DNA of 7,149 nucleotides from Deltaproteobacteria bacterium (GTDB lineage: Bacteria > Desulfobacterota > Desulfobacteria > Desulfobacterales > JAUVGT01). The stretch covers positions 1 to 7,149 of the forward strand of contig JAUVGT010000261.1 in NCBI GenBank assembly GCA_030593645.1, written 5' to 3'. Position numbers and translations under genes: made by a program. Under the pieces are notes generated by a model. The model saw only the letters and a list, made by a program, of their open reading frames with translations, had not been told where the DNA came from and ran no database searches. This document shows positions 1 through 6,088 of the stretch, one piece after another. The first letter of the stretch is position 1. Every line of letters begins with the position of its first letter.

Positions 1-193
1 GCATCCGGTCAGGAATAGCAGTAATCGACAGGAACGGTAAATTGATTTTGTTTTCAGCCATCAGGCGGCAGAATAACAAAACTCGGTTCATGTTACCCGT
101 CGATCTAAAAATATTCACCTGCATGAGTTCATTACTCAGCTTGATACCGCCCAGAGTGATTTTTTTATCTTTTTTTTTCCGACTGTTTCCCAT
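1..193 (-). CDS. Partial ORF, N-terminus of an unrecognised protein, truncated by the left edge
   Basis: An open frame of 64 codons starts at ATG 193-191 and runs off the window without a stop. The N-terminus is very lysine-rich (MGNSRKKKDKK) and is followed by residues such as ITLGGIKLSNELMQV and later VLLFCRLMAENKIN. That amphipathic pattern could be the beta-alpha-beta start of a small regulatory fold such as ACT, but this is a guess and I do not recognise the protein. An in-frame TAG lies about six codons upstream of the ATG. No clear Shine-Dalgarno sequence precedes the ATG, so the start is uncertain and an internal start is possible. The lysine codons contain runs of nine and seven A, which are slippage-prone. 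It follows the response regulator on the same strand, so it may be co-transcribed. Confidence 0.5.
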   Translation of the reverse strand, partial: MGNSRKKKDKKITLGGIKLSNELMQVNIFRSTGNMNRVLLFCRLMAENKINLPFLSITAIPDRM

Positions 194-210
194 TAAAATA
201 GCTTTTAGCT

Positions 211-256
211 AATTGAACTGCGGGCGTACAAGTGTTTTTAAACCCGCGGTTCAGTT
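211..256. terminator. Intergenic hairpin, possible weak terminator
   Basis: The arms at 211-224 (AATTGAACTGCGGG) and 243-256 (CCCGCGGTTCAGTT) are complementary, with an 18-nt loop between them. Read as plus-strand RNA, all 14 pairs form if two G-U wobbles are allowed. Read as minus-strand RNA, the two wobbles become C-A mismatches. It begins 22 nt after the response regulator stop. No T-tract follows on either strand, so it is not a textbook Rho-independent terminator. It may be a transcript-end or leader structure. Confidence 0.35.
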
Positions 257-277
257 GATGACCAGATGATCCATACA

Positions 278-664
278 CTATTCCAGGTTCTCTTTAACAC
301 TATTCATCAGTTTATCTAATTCAACCGGTTTTGGAATATAATCATCCGCCAGGGTTGTCCTGCCGTCCATGTGAGTAAAACTGGTGGAAGTGACCGCATC
401 GGCGACGGCTGTCAGGAGTACCACCGCAATATCTTTATATTCGTCTGATTTTTTCAGTTCATCGCATAGCTCATAACCGTTTTTTCTCGGCATCATGACA
501 TCGAGTATTATCAGGGCCGGACGTTCTTCCTTTATTTTATCCCAGGCTTCAACGCCATCATATGCCTTGGCGACTTTATAATTTTTACTTTCCAGTTTCA
601 TAGATATTGATTCCACGATGTCAGGATCATCGTCCACTACCAGTATAAGTTGTTGATCAGTCAT
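278..664 (-). CDS. Single-domain response regulator (CheY-like receiver)
   Basis: This 128-residue stand-alone receiver domain has no output domain. It shows the full receiver signature: an acidic pocket D11-D12-D13, phosphoacceptor D55 in LIILDVMMP, the switch threonine T85 in VVLLTA, and the conserved lysine K112 in the KP pair. Between T85 and K112 lies a long polar loop rich in Ser, Thr and Asp (about residues 87-108) that is longer than in plain CheY. The start is firm: AAGGAGG (679-673) lies 8 nt upstream of the ATG. It probably relays a signal by phosphotransfer from an unlinked histidine kinase; no kinase or target gene is in the window. It lies 65 nt downstream of metF, behind its own candidate promoter, so it can be read with the cluster or alone. 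The receiver call is secure; the role is unknown. Confidence 0.93.
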   Translation of the reverse strand: MTDQQLILVVDDDPDIVESISMKLESKNYKVAKAYDGVEAWDKIKEERPALIILDVMMPRKNGYELCDELKKSDEYKDIAVVLLTAVADAVTSTSFTHMDGRTTLADDYIPKPVELDKLMNSVKENLE

Positions 665-705
665 TGTTATTTCCTCCTTCTTATATTAATAAGTATTTTT
701 TAATT

Positions 706-734
706 ATTATATGATAATGCCCTTTGCCCCTAAA
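706..734 (-). promoter_or_regulatory. Candidate sigma-70 type promoter for the response regulator
   Basis: On the minus strand a perfect TATAAT lies at 711-706. Seventeen nt upstream is TTTAGG (734-729), a weak match to TTGACA that overlaps the metF stop codon. The -10 sits in an AT-rich spacer and within a short inverted repeat (ATTAT-CAT-ATAAT). A start near 699 would give a leader of about 35 nt ending in a strong ribosome site. The -10 is good and the -35 is poor. Confidence 0.4.
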
Positions 735-1653
735 CGACCGGACGGGGTAAAAGACCTGCCTGCTCAATGATTTCCGGAACCTTCTGTTCCCATTCGATGG
801 CCATGATATGAAAACCGCTGACACCTTCAACCTCTTTCAAACGCTGGATGGTTTCAATACAAATCTTAATGCCTTCATCCGCCTGTTTTTTTTGGGGTAC
901 ATCCGCGATACGCTTAATGATTTCATCGGGGACATCCATTCCCGGAACCTTATTTTTCATGTACCGGGCCATACCGGCTGATTTCATCGGTGTTATGCCC
1001 GCTAAAATGTATACCTTTTTATGAAGTCCCCTGTCTGTCACACCCTTCATCCATTTTTCAAATTTGTCGATGTTGTAAATGCACTGTGTCTGGATAAAAT
1101 CCACACCCGCATTGATCTTTTTTGACAAACGGGCCACACGAAGCTCAAACGGATCCGCAAAAGGATTGGCTGCCGCGCCGATGAACATTTTAGGCGGATT
1201 CAAAATATCTGCTCCACCCTGGAATTTACCCTCATCCCGCATGGTTTTGACCATCTGAATCAATTGAATGGAATCCAGGTCATGGACATTGATTGCTTCC
1301 GGGTGATCCCCAAAATGGGGATGATCTCCGGATAAACAAAGCATGGTGTCTATACCATGGGCATATGCCCCCAGGATATCGCTTTGCATGGCCAACCTGT
1401 TGCGGTCCCGGGTGACCATCTGCAAAATAGGATTCAGCCCCATCTGTTTCAGGAACACGCAGGCCGCGAAGCTCGACATTCGAACCATGGCCGTTTGGTT
1501 ATCCGTTACATTTACCGCATCCGCGTAATCTTTCAGCAATTCGGCCTTTTCTTTAATGATTTCCGGAACGGCTCCTCGTGGGGGGCCGCATTCGGAAGTG
1601 ACCGCCAACTGACCTGATACCAATACTTTTTCAAGTACACTTTCACTTTTCAT
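730..1653 (-). CDS. metF: Methylene-tetrahydrofolate reductase catalytic subunit, MetF
   Basis: This FAD-binding TIM-barrel protein of 307 residues interconverts methylene-H4folate and methyl-H4folate in the methyl branch of the Wood-Ljungdahl pathway. Residues that match MetF active-site features are E21 in SECGPPRG (the catalytic Glu near the N-terminus), the TRDRNRLAMQSDILGAYAHG block (81-100), D110 in LSGD (the counterpart of the LRGD Asp of E. coli MetF) and Q190 in FIQTQ (the folate-contacting Gln). All are retained, so this is the copy most likely to be catalytic. Its ATG overlaps the metV stop by 4 nt (ATGA), so the two are translationally coupled, as expected for a MetFV complex. GAGAGGA lies just upstream inside metV. 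It is clearly diverged from the MetF-like protein at the head of the cluster. Confidence 0.93.
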   Translation of the reverse strand: MKSESVLEKVLVSGQLAVTSECGPPRGAVPEIIKEKAELLKDYADAVNVTDNQTAMVRMSSFAACVFLKQMGLNPILQMVTRDRNRLAMQSDILGAYAHGIDTMLCLSGDHPHFGDHPEAINVHDLDSIQLIQMVKTMRDEGKFQGGADILNPPKMFIGAAANPFADPFELRVARLSKKINAGVDFIQTQCIYNIDKFEKWMKGVTDRGLHKKVYILAGITPMKSAGMARYMKNKVPGMDVPDEIIKRIADVPQKKQADEGIKICIETIQRLKEVEGVSGFHIMAIEWEQKVPEIIEQAGLLPRPVV

Positions 1654-2318
1654 TCTGCCAAATCCTCTCTGATGATTTTACGGGGGCCGCCGCCTCGACC
1701 GGACACCCAGTTTTTAGCCGGTATAATTTCTTCATACTGTTTTTCCATACCCAGTGCTTTTAAACGATCCCAAATCAGCTGCCACGCGCAATCCAGATCC
1801 GGGTTGATTTCACATTTTCCATTGCTTGAACCGCCGCATGGGCCGTTGAGTAAACGCTTGGCACACCGGGCGATGGGGCATATCCCCCCGGTTAATCCCA
1901 GAAGGCAGCTGCCGCATCCCTGGCATCTTTCAGCCCATACCCCCTGTCGTTCAGAAGCACCCATGAATTTTGTGTTTACGGCCGGAAAAACCGGTGTATT
2001 CTTAAAACGTCTGGCAATTTCCTGAACACCGCAGCCGCAGGCCATTGACATCACCGCATCCACCTGGTCGATATGGGGAGTCAGTTCCTCAATGTATTCG
2101 GGATCGCATTGCCGTTCGAGTGTGATTTCCGTGATATCAAGGGTTTTACCTTTTTGCATTGCATCCATTTGAAGGGCCGAGGCCAGTAAAGCGACCTCTT
2201 TGCGGCCGCCGGCCGCGCAGACGGTGACGCATTCATTACAGCCCACAAGCAGTATGCGGTCATGATTTTTGACATATTCAGTTAATTCTTCCATGGGTTT
2301 TCGTTCAGCAGTAATCAT
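1650..2318 (-). CDS. metV: MetV, Cys-rich partner subunit of methylene-tetrahydrofolate reductase
   Basis: This 222-residue protein matches the MetV (MTHFR C-terminal) family, which binds metal or Fe-S and passes electrons to the MetF flavin. Cysteines fall in clear groups: C27-x2-C30-x3-C34, C71, C94-G-C96 in MACGCG, C132-x2-C135-x2-C138, then C147, C152, C161 in GPCGG, C169 and C177. The C-terminal half (about 130-222) with RCQGCGSC, ICPIARC and GPCGG is the diagnostic part. The start at 2318 is supported by AAGGAG about 11 nt upstream. Its stop overlaps the metF start by 4 nt. Upstream it is separated from mvhD by the hairpin element, though the original spacing appears to have been only 15 nt. 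The number and type of clusters cannot be told from sequence alone. Confidence 0.9.
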   Translation of the reverse strand: MITAERKPMEELTEYVKNHDRILLVGCNECVTVCAAGGRKEVALLASALQMDAMQKGKTLDITEITLERQCDPEYIEELTPHIDQVDAVMSMACGCGVQEIARRFKNTPVFPAVNTKFMGASERQGVWAERCQGCGSCLLGLTGGICPIARCAKRLLNGPCGGSSNGKCEINPDLDCAWQLIWDRLKALGMEKQYEEIIPAKNWVSGRGGGPRKIIREDLAE

Positions 2319-2333
2319 AACGATTCTTTCTCC

Positions 2334-2366
2334 TTAACTTGCTGTTTTTGAATTTCCGGATGTTAA
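2334..2366 (-). pseudogene. Detached original 3' end of mvhD (reconstructed)
   Basis: Reading on from the TTA that flanks the element at 2366-2364, the minus strand encodes TSGNSKTAS and then TAA at 2336-2334. It is in the same frame as mvhD would be if the element and one TAA copy were removed. The stop overlaps the metV ribosome site and leaves 15 nt to the metV ATG, a normal operon spacing. I infer this to be the ancestral C-terminus of MvhD, now cut off by the insertion. Confidence 0.6.
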
Positions 2367-2546
2367 GGGCTCGCGCAAAAATAACTTCACCTTTTTATGC
2401 ATCCCGGATTCAGGTCATCTTTGCCCGATCCTCGGCTCCAAAATCCTCGGAATAGCTTGCTATGCCTGCGGTTTTGCAGCCTCAGATCGAACAAATCTGA
2501 CCTAACTCCGAGTGCCTAAAATGTAAACTTATTTTTGCGCGAACCC
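2367..2546. mobile_element. MITE-like palindromic element with terminal inverted repeats
   Basis: The ends at 2367-2387 and 2526-2546 are inverted copies matching at 19 of 21 positions, with core TCGCGCAAAAATAA. Complementarity continues inward through the whole element: AGGTCA...CGATC at the middle, GGCT-CAAAA further in, and ATAGC-TT-GCTAT at the apex (2452-2463). It therefore folds into one long imperfect hairpin. It is flanked by TAA on both sides (2364-2366 and 2547-2549), a likely 3-bp target duplication. It has no transposase, so it would need one in trans. Its right repeat encodes GFAQK and the stop of mvhD. I recognise no named family. The alternatives are a REP-type or other structured intergenic repeat. 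Confidence 0.75.
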
Positions 2547-2960
2547 TAAGACCGTTTTTGTCGGATTCGGTCCCAGGCTCCTGATTTTATCAGTTATTTC
2601 AGTGGCTTTTTTTGCAAAATAGTCTCCCATTCCGGCAGACATCATAACCATCTCCAACCGGTCACCGTTGATCCCGATTTCATCCAGCAGCTTTTTAATA
2701 TAATTGACACGACGGGAGACTTTCATGTTGCCATTTTTGAAATGACAGTCTCCTTCCAGGCAGCCGGCAACATAAACACCATCAGCTCCTTTTTCAAATG
2801 CTTTCATGATATGAATCGCGTCAACTTTTCCAGAGCATGGGACACGCACAATTTTTACATTGGGCGGATAACTGAGCCGTTTGCTGCCTGCCATATCAGC
2901 CGCGGTATACGCACAATAGTGACAGCAGAATGCCACGATTACCGGTTCAAAATTTTCCAT
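2529..2960 (-). CDS. mvhD: MvhD, Fe-S electron-transfer subunit partnering HdrA
   Basis: This 143-residue protein belongs to the MvhD (methyl-viologen-reducing hydrogenase delta subunit) family, which carries a [2Fe-2S] centre and links HdrA to an electron donor or acceptor. The family pattern is complete: FCCHYCAY (C12, C13, C16), PCSGKVD (C42) and AGCLEGDCHF (C67, C72), followed by a helical tail ending at LGPNP. I chose ATG 2960 because it overlaps the hdrA stop (TGATG), has AGGAAGG 7 nt upstream, and begins just before the conserved IVAFCC strand. A 40-residue upstream extension would be read out of hdrA coding sequence. The last residues, GFAQK, and the TAA stop come from the inverted repeat of the inserted element, after the conserved domain has ended, so function is probably intact. 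Confidence 0.92.
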   Translation of the reverse strand: MENFEPVIVAFCCHYCAYTAADMAGSKRLSYPPNVKIVRVPCSGKVDAIHIMKAFEKGADGVYVAGCLEGDCHFKNGNMKVSRRVNYIKKLLDEIGINGDRLEMVMMSAGMGDYFAKKATEITDKIRSLGPNPTKTVLGFAQK

Positions 2961-5900
2961 CAGGCCACCTTCCTTTCCAGCAGTCCGTTTAGTTTGGCTA
3001 TAATCTGATCGTCTTCGAACTGCATCAACTGGATTGCCCTGGCAGGACACTCCGAAGCACAGACACCGCATCCATGACATTTGGATGGGTCGATTTCCGA
3101 ATAACCATCCGCGTTAATAAAAGGTATTCCAAAAGGACAAGCCCTTACACAAATCAAACAGGCCGCGCACTTGGCAGAATCAACCCGGGCCACTGACGCG
3201 CCCAGGTTAATTTTATCACTGTTTAAAAGTGTACGGGCTCTTGCCGCAGCAGCATGGGCCTGGGCAATACTCTCACGGATTGTTTTTGGAGCATGGGCTG
3301 TGCCGGCCACAAAAAAGCCGGGTATCGGCAGGTCCACCGGACGGAGTTTGATATGGTCTTCAAGAAAATAACCGTCTGATGTACGCTGCAGATGAAAAAC
3401 CATGGCCAGATCTTCGGATCCTTCATCATCGCTGATAAATCCGGTACTCAGGCAAAGGGAGTCCGCCGGAACTGAAATATCACGCCCCAGTACCCGGTCC
3501 CTGAAAGTCACTTCGACCTGTTTATCGCCGGCAGAGTTTACTTTCGGGGGGTTGTCTTTCTTATAATTTTCAAAAATGACACCGCGCTGACGGGCCATAC
3601 GGTAGTAATCTTCATAAAAACCATAGGTCCGCATATCCCGGTAAAGAATAATAATGCGGGTATCTGGATTTAAATCGAGTATTCTCAACGCGTTTTTAAC
3701 GGCCGCCTGGCAGCAGACGCGGGAACAATTCGGGTTGTTATCGGAACGGGAATCCACACACTGAATCATGACCACATTTTTATACGCCTTGATTTTATCC
3801 GGCTGGTCTTCGATCAGCGCGTCCATATCGAGCTGGGTCATCACTGCTTCATGTTCATCAAGAAGATATTCCCCGGGACGGTTCATTAAAGCGCCTGTGG
3901 CAATGATGGTCACGCCGTGATTGATCTGGCGGTAAAACATCTGCTTCCCGACCTGCATGCCTGTTTTAAATAAACCCGGCATGCCTGAATGATCCACGAT
4001 GATGGTGCCGGTCATCACCTGAATCCGATCGTGGTTTAAGGTTTTTTTGATCAATTCCGTCATATAGGATTGTACGTTTTCACCCTCAATGGATTTACGG
4101 ATATCTTTTGCCATTCCGCCCAGCTGGGGATTTTTTTCAACCAGGTAAACTTTAAAACCCTGATCAGCCAGGTTAAGCGCGGCAGTCATCCCGGTGACGC
4201 CTCCGCCAACAACCAGCACGTCCCTGTTAATGGGAAGGATATGATCTGTCAGGGGCCTGGAATGGATTACACCGGTAACAGCCATTTTAATCAGGTCCCG
4301 GGCTTTTTTAGCGGCCATTTCCGGCTGATCCAGGTGATCCCAGGTATCCTGATCACGTATGTTCGCCATTTCAAAAAGGTATTTATTGAGACCGGCTTCC
4401 CTGAGTGTATCCTGGAACTTGGCTTCGTGCGTCCGGGGCGAACAGCCGCCGATGACCACACGGTTGATTTTTTTTGTCATGATCAGCTCTTTGATGCGGC
4501 CCAGGCTTTCCCGGCTGCAGCCGTGGCCGGCCATTTCAGCCCAGACTACATTCGAAAGGGTTTTTGAAAAATCGACCAGCTGGTTCACATCGATCACACC
4601 GCCGATATTATTACCGCAGTTACAGATAAATACTCCGACCTTTGGTTCCTCATGGCTCACATCCCATTCAGGCGGATACTCTTTTGTGTTGTCGGTATTT
4701 TCTTCAATCGGAACCAGATTTCGGGAAGCCATGCTTGCGGCCGCGCTTGCCTGTACCATGGTCTCGGGGATATCTTTCGGGCTTTCAAAAAGACCGCAGA
4801 CATAGATGCCTTCCCTGGACGTTACCACCGGATTGAAATTATCGGTTTGTGCAAATCTATGTTCATTGAGCTCAATGCCAAGTATTCGGGCAAAATCGGC
4901 CGTATCTTCGGCCATAAAAAAACCGGTGGAAAGGATCACCATATCAAATGATTCTTTTTGAAACACGCTGGAGTCATAAGGCGTATAGGTAATCACGAGT
5001 TCACCGGAATTTTTATCGCTGACAATACTGTGCGGACGGCTGTGAACAAAATGAATGCCGAATTCGTTTCGGGCTCTCTGGTAGTAAAGCTCATAGTCCT
5101 TGCCGCAGGTCCGCATATCCATGTAAAAAATGGTGGTTTCTATGGTTTCCTGAAAATATTCGCGGGTTACCATGGCCTCTTTCAGGGCGAACATGCAGCA
5201 TGCCCCGGAACAATAGGGCGAGGCCCCCTTTTGTAAACCGCGTGAACCGACACACTGGATCCATGCGATTTTTTGCGGCGGTTTCCCGTCCGACGGTCTG
5301 ACCAGCTCACCGCCGGTCGGTCCTGAAGCTGAAAGGATTCGTTCATATTCAAGGCTGGTGACCACATCCGGGCTGGAATCATAGATATAATGGTCCAATC
5401 CCTTAGGATCAAATACTTCCGCACCCAGTGCCACAACAATTGCCCCCACGTTCATATCGATTTCTTTTTTACTGTCTTCGGGAATAATCGCGCCGGCCGG
5501 ACAGGTTTGAACCAGCCCGTCCATATCCGAACACTGATCCATATCAATTGAATAGGCATAGGGCGTGGCCTGAGGATAACGCATGCAGGTCGGTGCCCGA
5601 TGGTCCAGCCCGGGTGAAAAACGGACGAATTCGGGAAATTTTTCATAACAATTCCCGCAGGCGGTACATTGATCTAAATCGATATACCTCGGTGCCTGAA
5701 CCAGATGGATATCGAAATTACCGGCCTCACCCCGGACGTTGACAAGTTGCGTCATTGTTAAAAGTTCAATATGTAATTGACGGCTGCTTTCAGACAATTG
5801 AGAGCTCAGCGTGCAAAGATCGCAATTGTTTGTGGGAAATGTCCGATCAAGCTGAGTCATCAGCCCGCCGATAGAAAATGCTTTGTCGATTAAGATCACA

Positions 5901-6004
5901 TCCCGGCCGGCTTCTGCCAGGTCCAGGGCGCATCGTATCCCGCCGATACCGCCGCCCACCACGAGCACTTTGTTACTGTCTGATTTTAATATGTTTTTTT
6001 GCAT
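2960..6004 (-). CDS. hdrA: Tandem HdrA-type flavin/iron-sulfur electron-transfer protein
   Basis: This soluble 1014-residue protein is built of two HdrA modules in one frame. Module 1 (about 1-430) has the FAD Rossmann motif GGGIGG (17-22), TNNCDLC (C61, C64), an inserted ferredoxin domain (about 108-175) and the HdrA-specific cluster motif C251/C265/C269/C270 followed by K275. Module 2 (about 455-925) has the HdrA N-terminal domain (CNCG 461-464, C496, GCSP 520-523), a second FAD motif GGGVTG (600-605) and C749/C760/C764/C765 followed by K770. The C-terminal 2[4Fe-4S] ferredoxin has C946/949/952/956 and C976/979/982/986. The inserted ferredoxin keeps only C113, C116, C119, C158 and C168, and the N-terminal domain of module 2 has D553 where HdrA usually has Cys. 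HdrA proteins bifurcate electrons at FAD; here it would feed or drain MetFV through MvhD. GGAGAG lies 11 nt before the ATG. mvhD overlaps by 1 nt. Confidence 0.92.
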   Translation of the reverse strand: MQKNILKSDSNKVLVVGGGIGGIRCALDLAEAGRDVILIDKAFSIGGLMTQLDRTFPTNNCDLCTLSSQLSESSRQLHIELLTMTQLVNVRGEAGNFDIHLVQAPRYIDLDQCTACGNCYEKFPEFVRFSPGLDHRAPTCMRYPQATPYAYSIDMDQCSDMDGLVQTCPAGAIIPEDSKKEIDMNVGAIVVALGAEVFDPKGLDHYIYDSSPDVVTSLEYERILSASGPTGGELVRPSDGKPPQKIAWIQCVGSRGLQKGASPYCSGACCMFALKEAMVTREYFQETIETTIFYMDMRTCGKDYELYYQRARNEFGIHFVHSRPHSIVSDKNSGELVITYTPYDSSVFQKESFDMVILSTGFFMAEDTADFARILGIELNEHRFAQTDNFNPVVTSREGIYVCGLFESPKDIPETMVQASAAASMASRNLVPIEENTDNTKEYPPEWDVSHEEPKVGVFICNCGNNIGGVIDVNQLVDFSKTLSNVVWAEMAGHGCSRESLGRIKELIMTKKINRVVIGGCSPRTHEAKFQDTLREAGLNKYLFEMANIRDQDTWDHLDQPEMAAKKARDLIKMAVTGVIHSRPLTDHILPINRDVLVVGGGVTGMTAALNLADQGFKVYLVEKNPQLGGMAKDIRKSIEGENVQSYMTELIKKTLNHDRIQVMTGTIIVDHSGMPGLFKTGMQVGKQMFYRQINHGVTIIATGALMNRPGEYLLDEHEAVMTQLDMDALIEDQPDKIKAYKNVVMIQCVDSRSDNNPNCSRVCCQAAVKNALRILDLNPDTRIIILYRDMRTYGFYEDYYRMARQRGVIFENYKKDNPPKVNSAGDKQVEVTFRDRVLGRDISVPADSLCLSTGFISDDEGSEDLAMVFHLQRTSDGYFLEDHIKLRPVDLPIPGFFVAGTAHAPKTIRESIAQAHAAAARARTLLNSDKINLGASVARVDSAKCAACLICVRACPFGIPFINADGYSEIDPSKCHGCGVCASECPARAIQLMQFEDDQIIAKLNGLLERKVA
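2968..2974 (-). promoter_or_regulatory. Ribosome binding site that fixes the mvhD start
   Basis: AGGAAGG on the minus strand, inside the 3' end of hdrA, lies 7 nt before ATG 2960. It supports the 143-residue MvhD over the longer in-frame ORF starting at 3080. Confidence 0.7.
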
Positions 6005-6022
6005 GGATTACTCTGCTCTCCG

Positions 6023-6035
6023 GTTTTATTTGAAA
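6023..6035 (-). repeat. Leader repeat upstream of hdrA
   Basis: TTTCAAATAAAAC on the minus strand ends 18 nt before the hdrA ATG. It is identical to the copy at 6978-6990, which ends 16 nt before the start of the metF-like gene. The remaining 84-nt spacer (6005-6088) contains no gene and no clear promoter or terminator. Confidence 0.5.
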
Positions 6036-6088
6036 ACGATAAAGAATATTAACAGTTATTGTATTTTACACCAGATTCTGGCCGGTAT

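Noticed and set aside
199..211. Short hairpin TAGCT-TTT-AGCTA
   Set aside because: It has only five base pairs and an AT-rich stem, so it may be chance.
2961..3080. 40-residue N-terminal extension of MvhD
   Set aside because: It lies in hdrA coding sequence in another frame. The internal ATG at 2960 has a good ribosome site and fits the family start.
4070..4567. Plus-strand ORF of 165 codons
   Set aside because: It is antisense to conserved HdrA sequence, with no ribosome site or recognisable domain. It is a shadow of a real gene.
2960..6004. HdrA as two separate genes or a misassembly joining two copies
   Set aside because: The frame is continuous and the modules are clearly diverged, with a normal linker near 430-455. 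Large fused HdrA proteins are known.
6071..6081. 11-nt palindrome CCAGATTCTGG downstream of the metF-like gene as operator or terminator
   Set aside because: It is short, single-copy in the window and has no T-tract, so there is no support beyond the palindrome itself.
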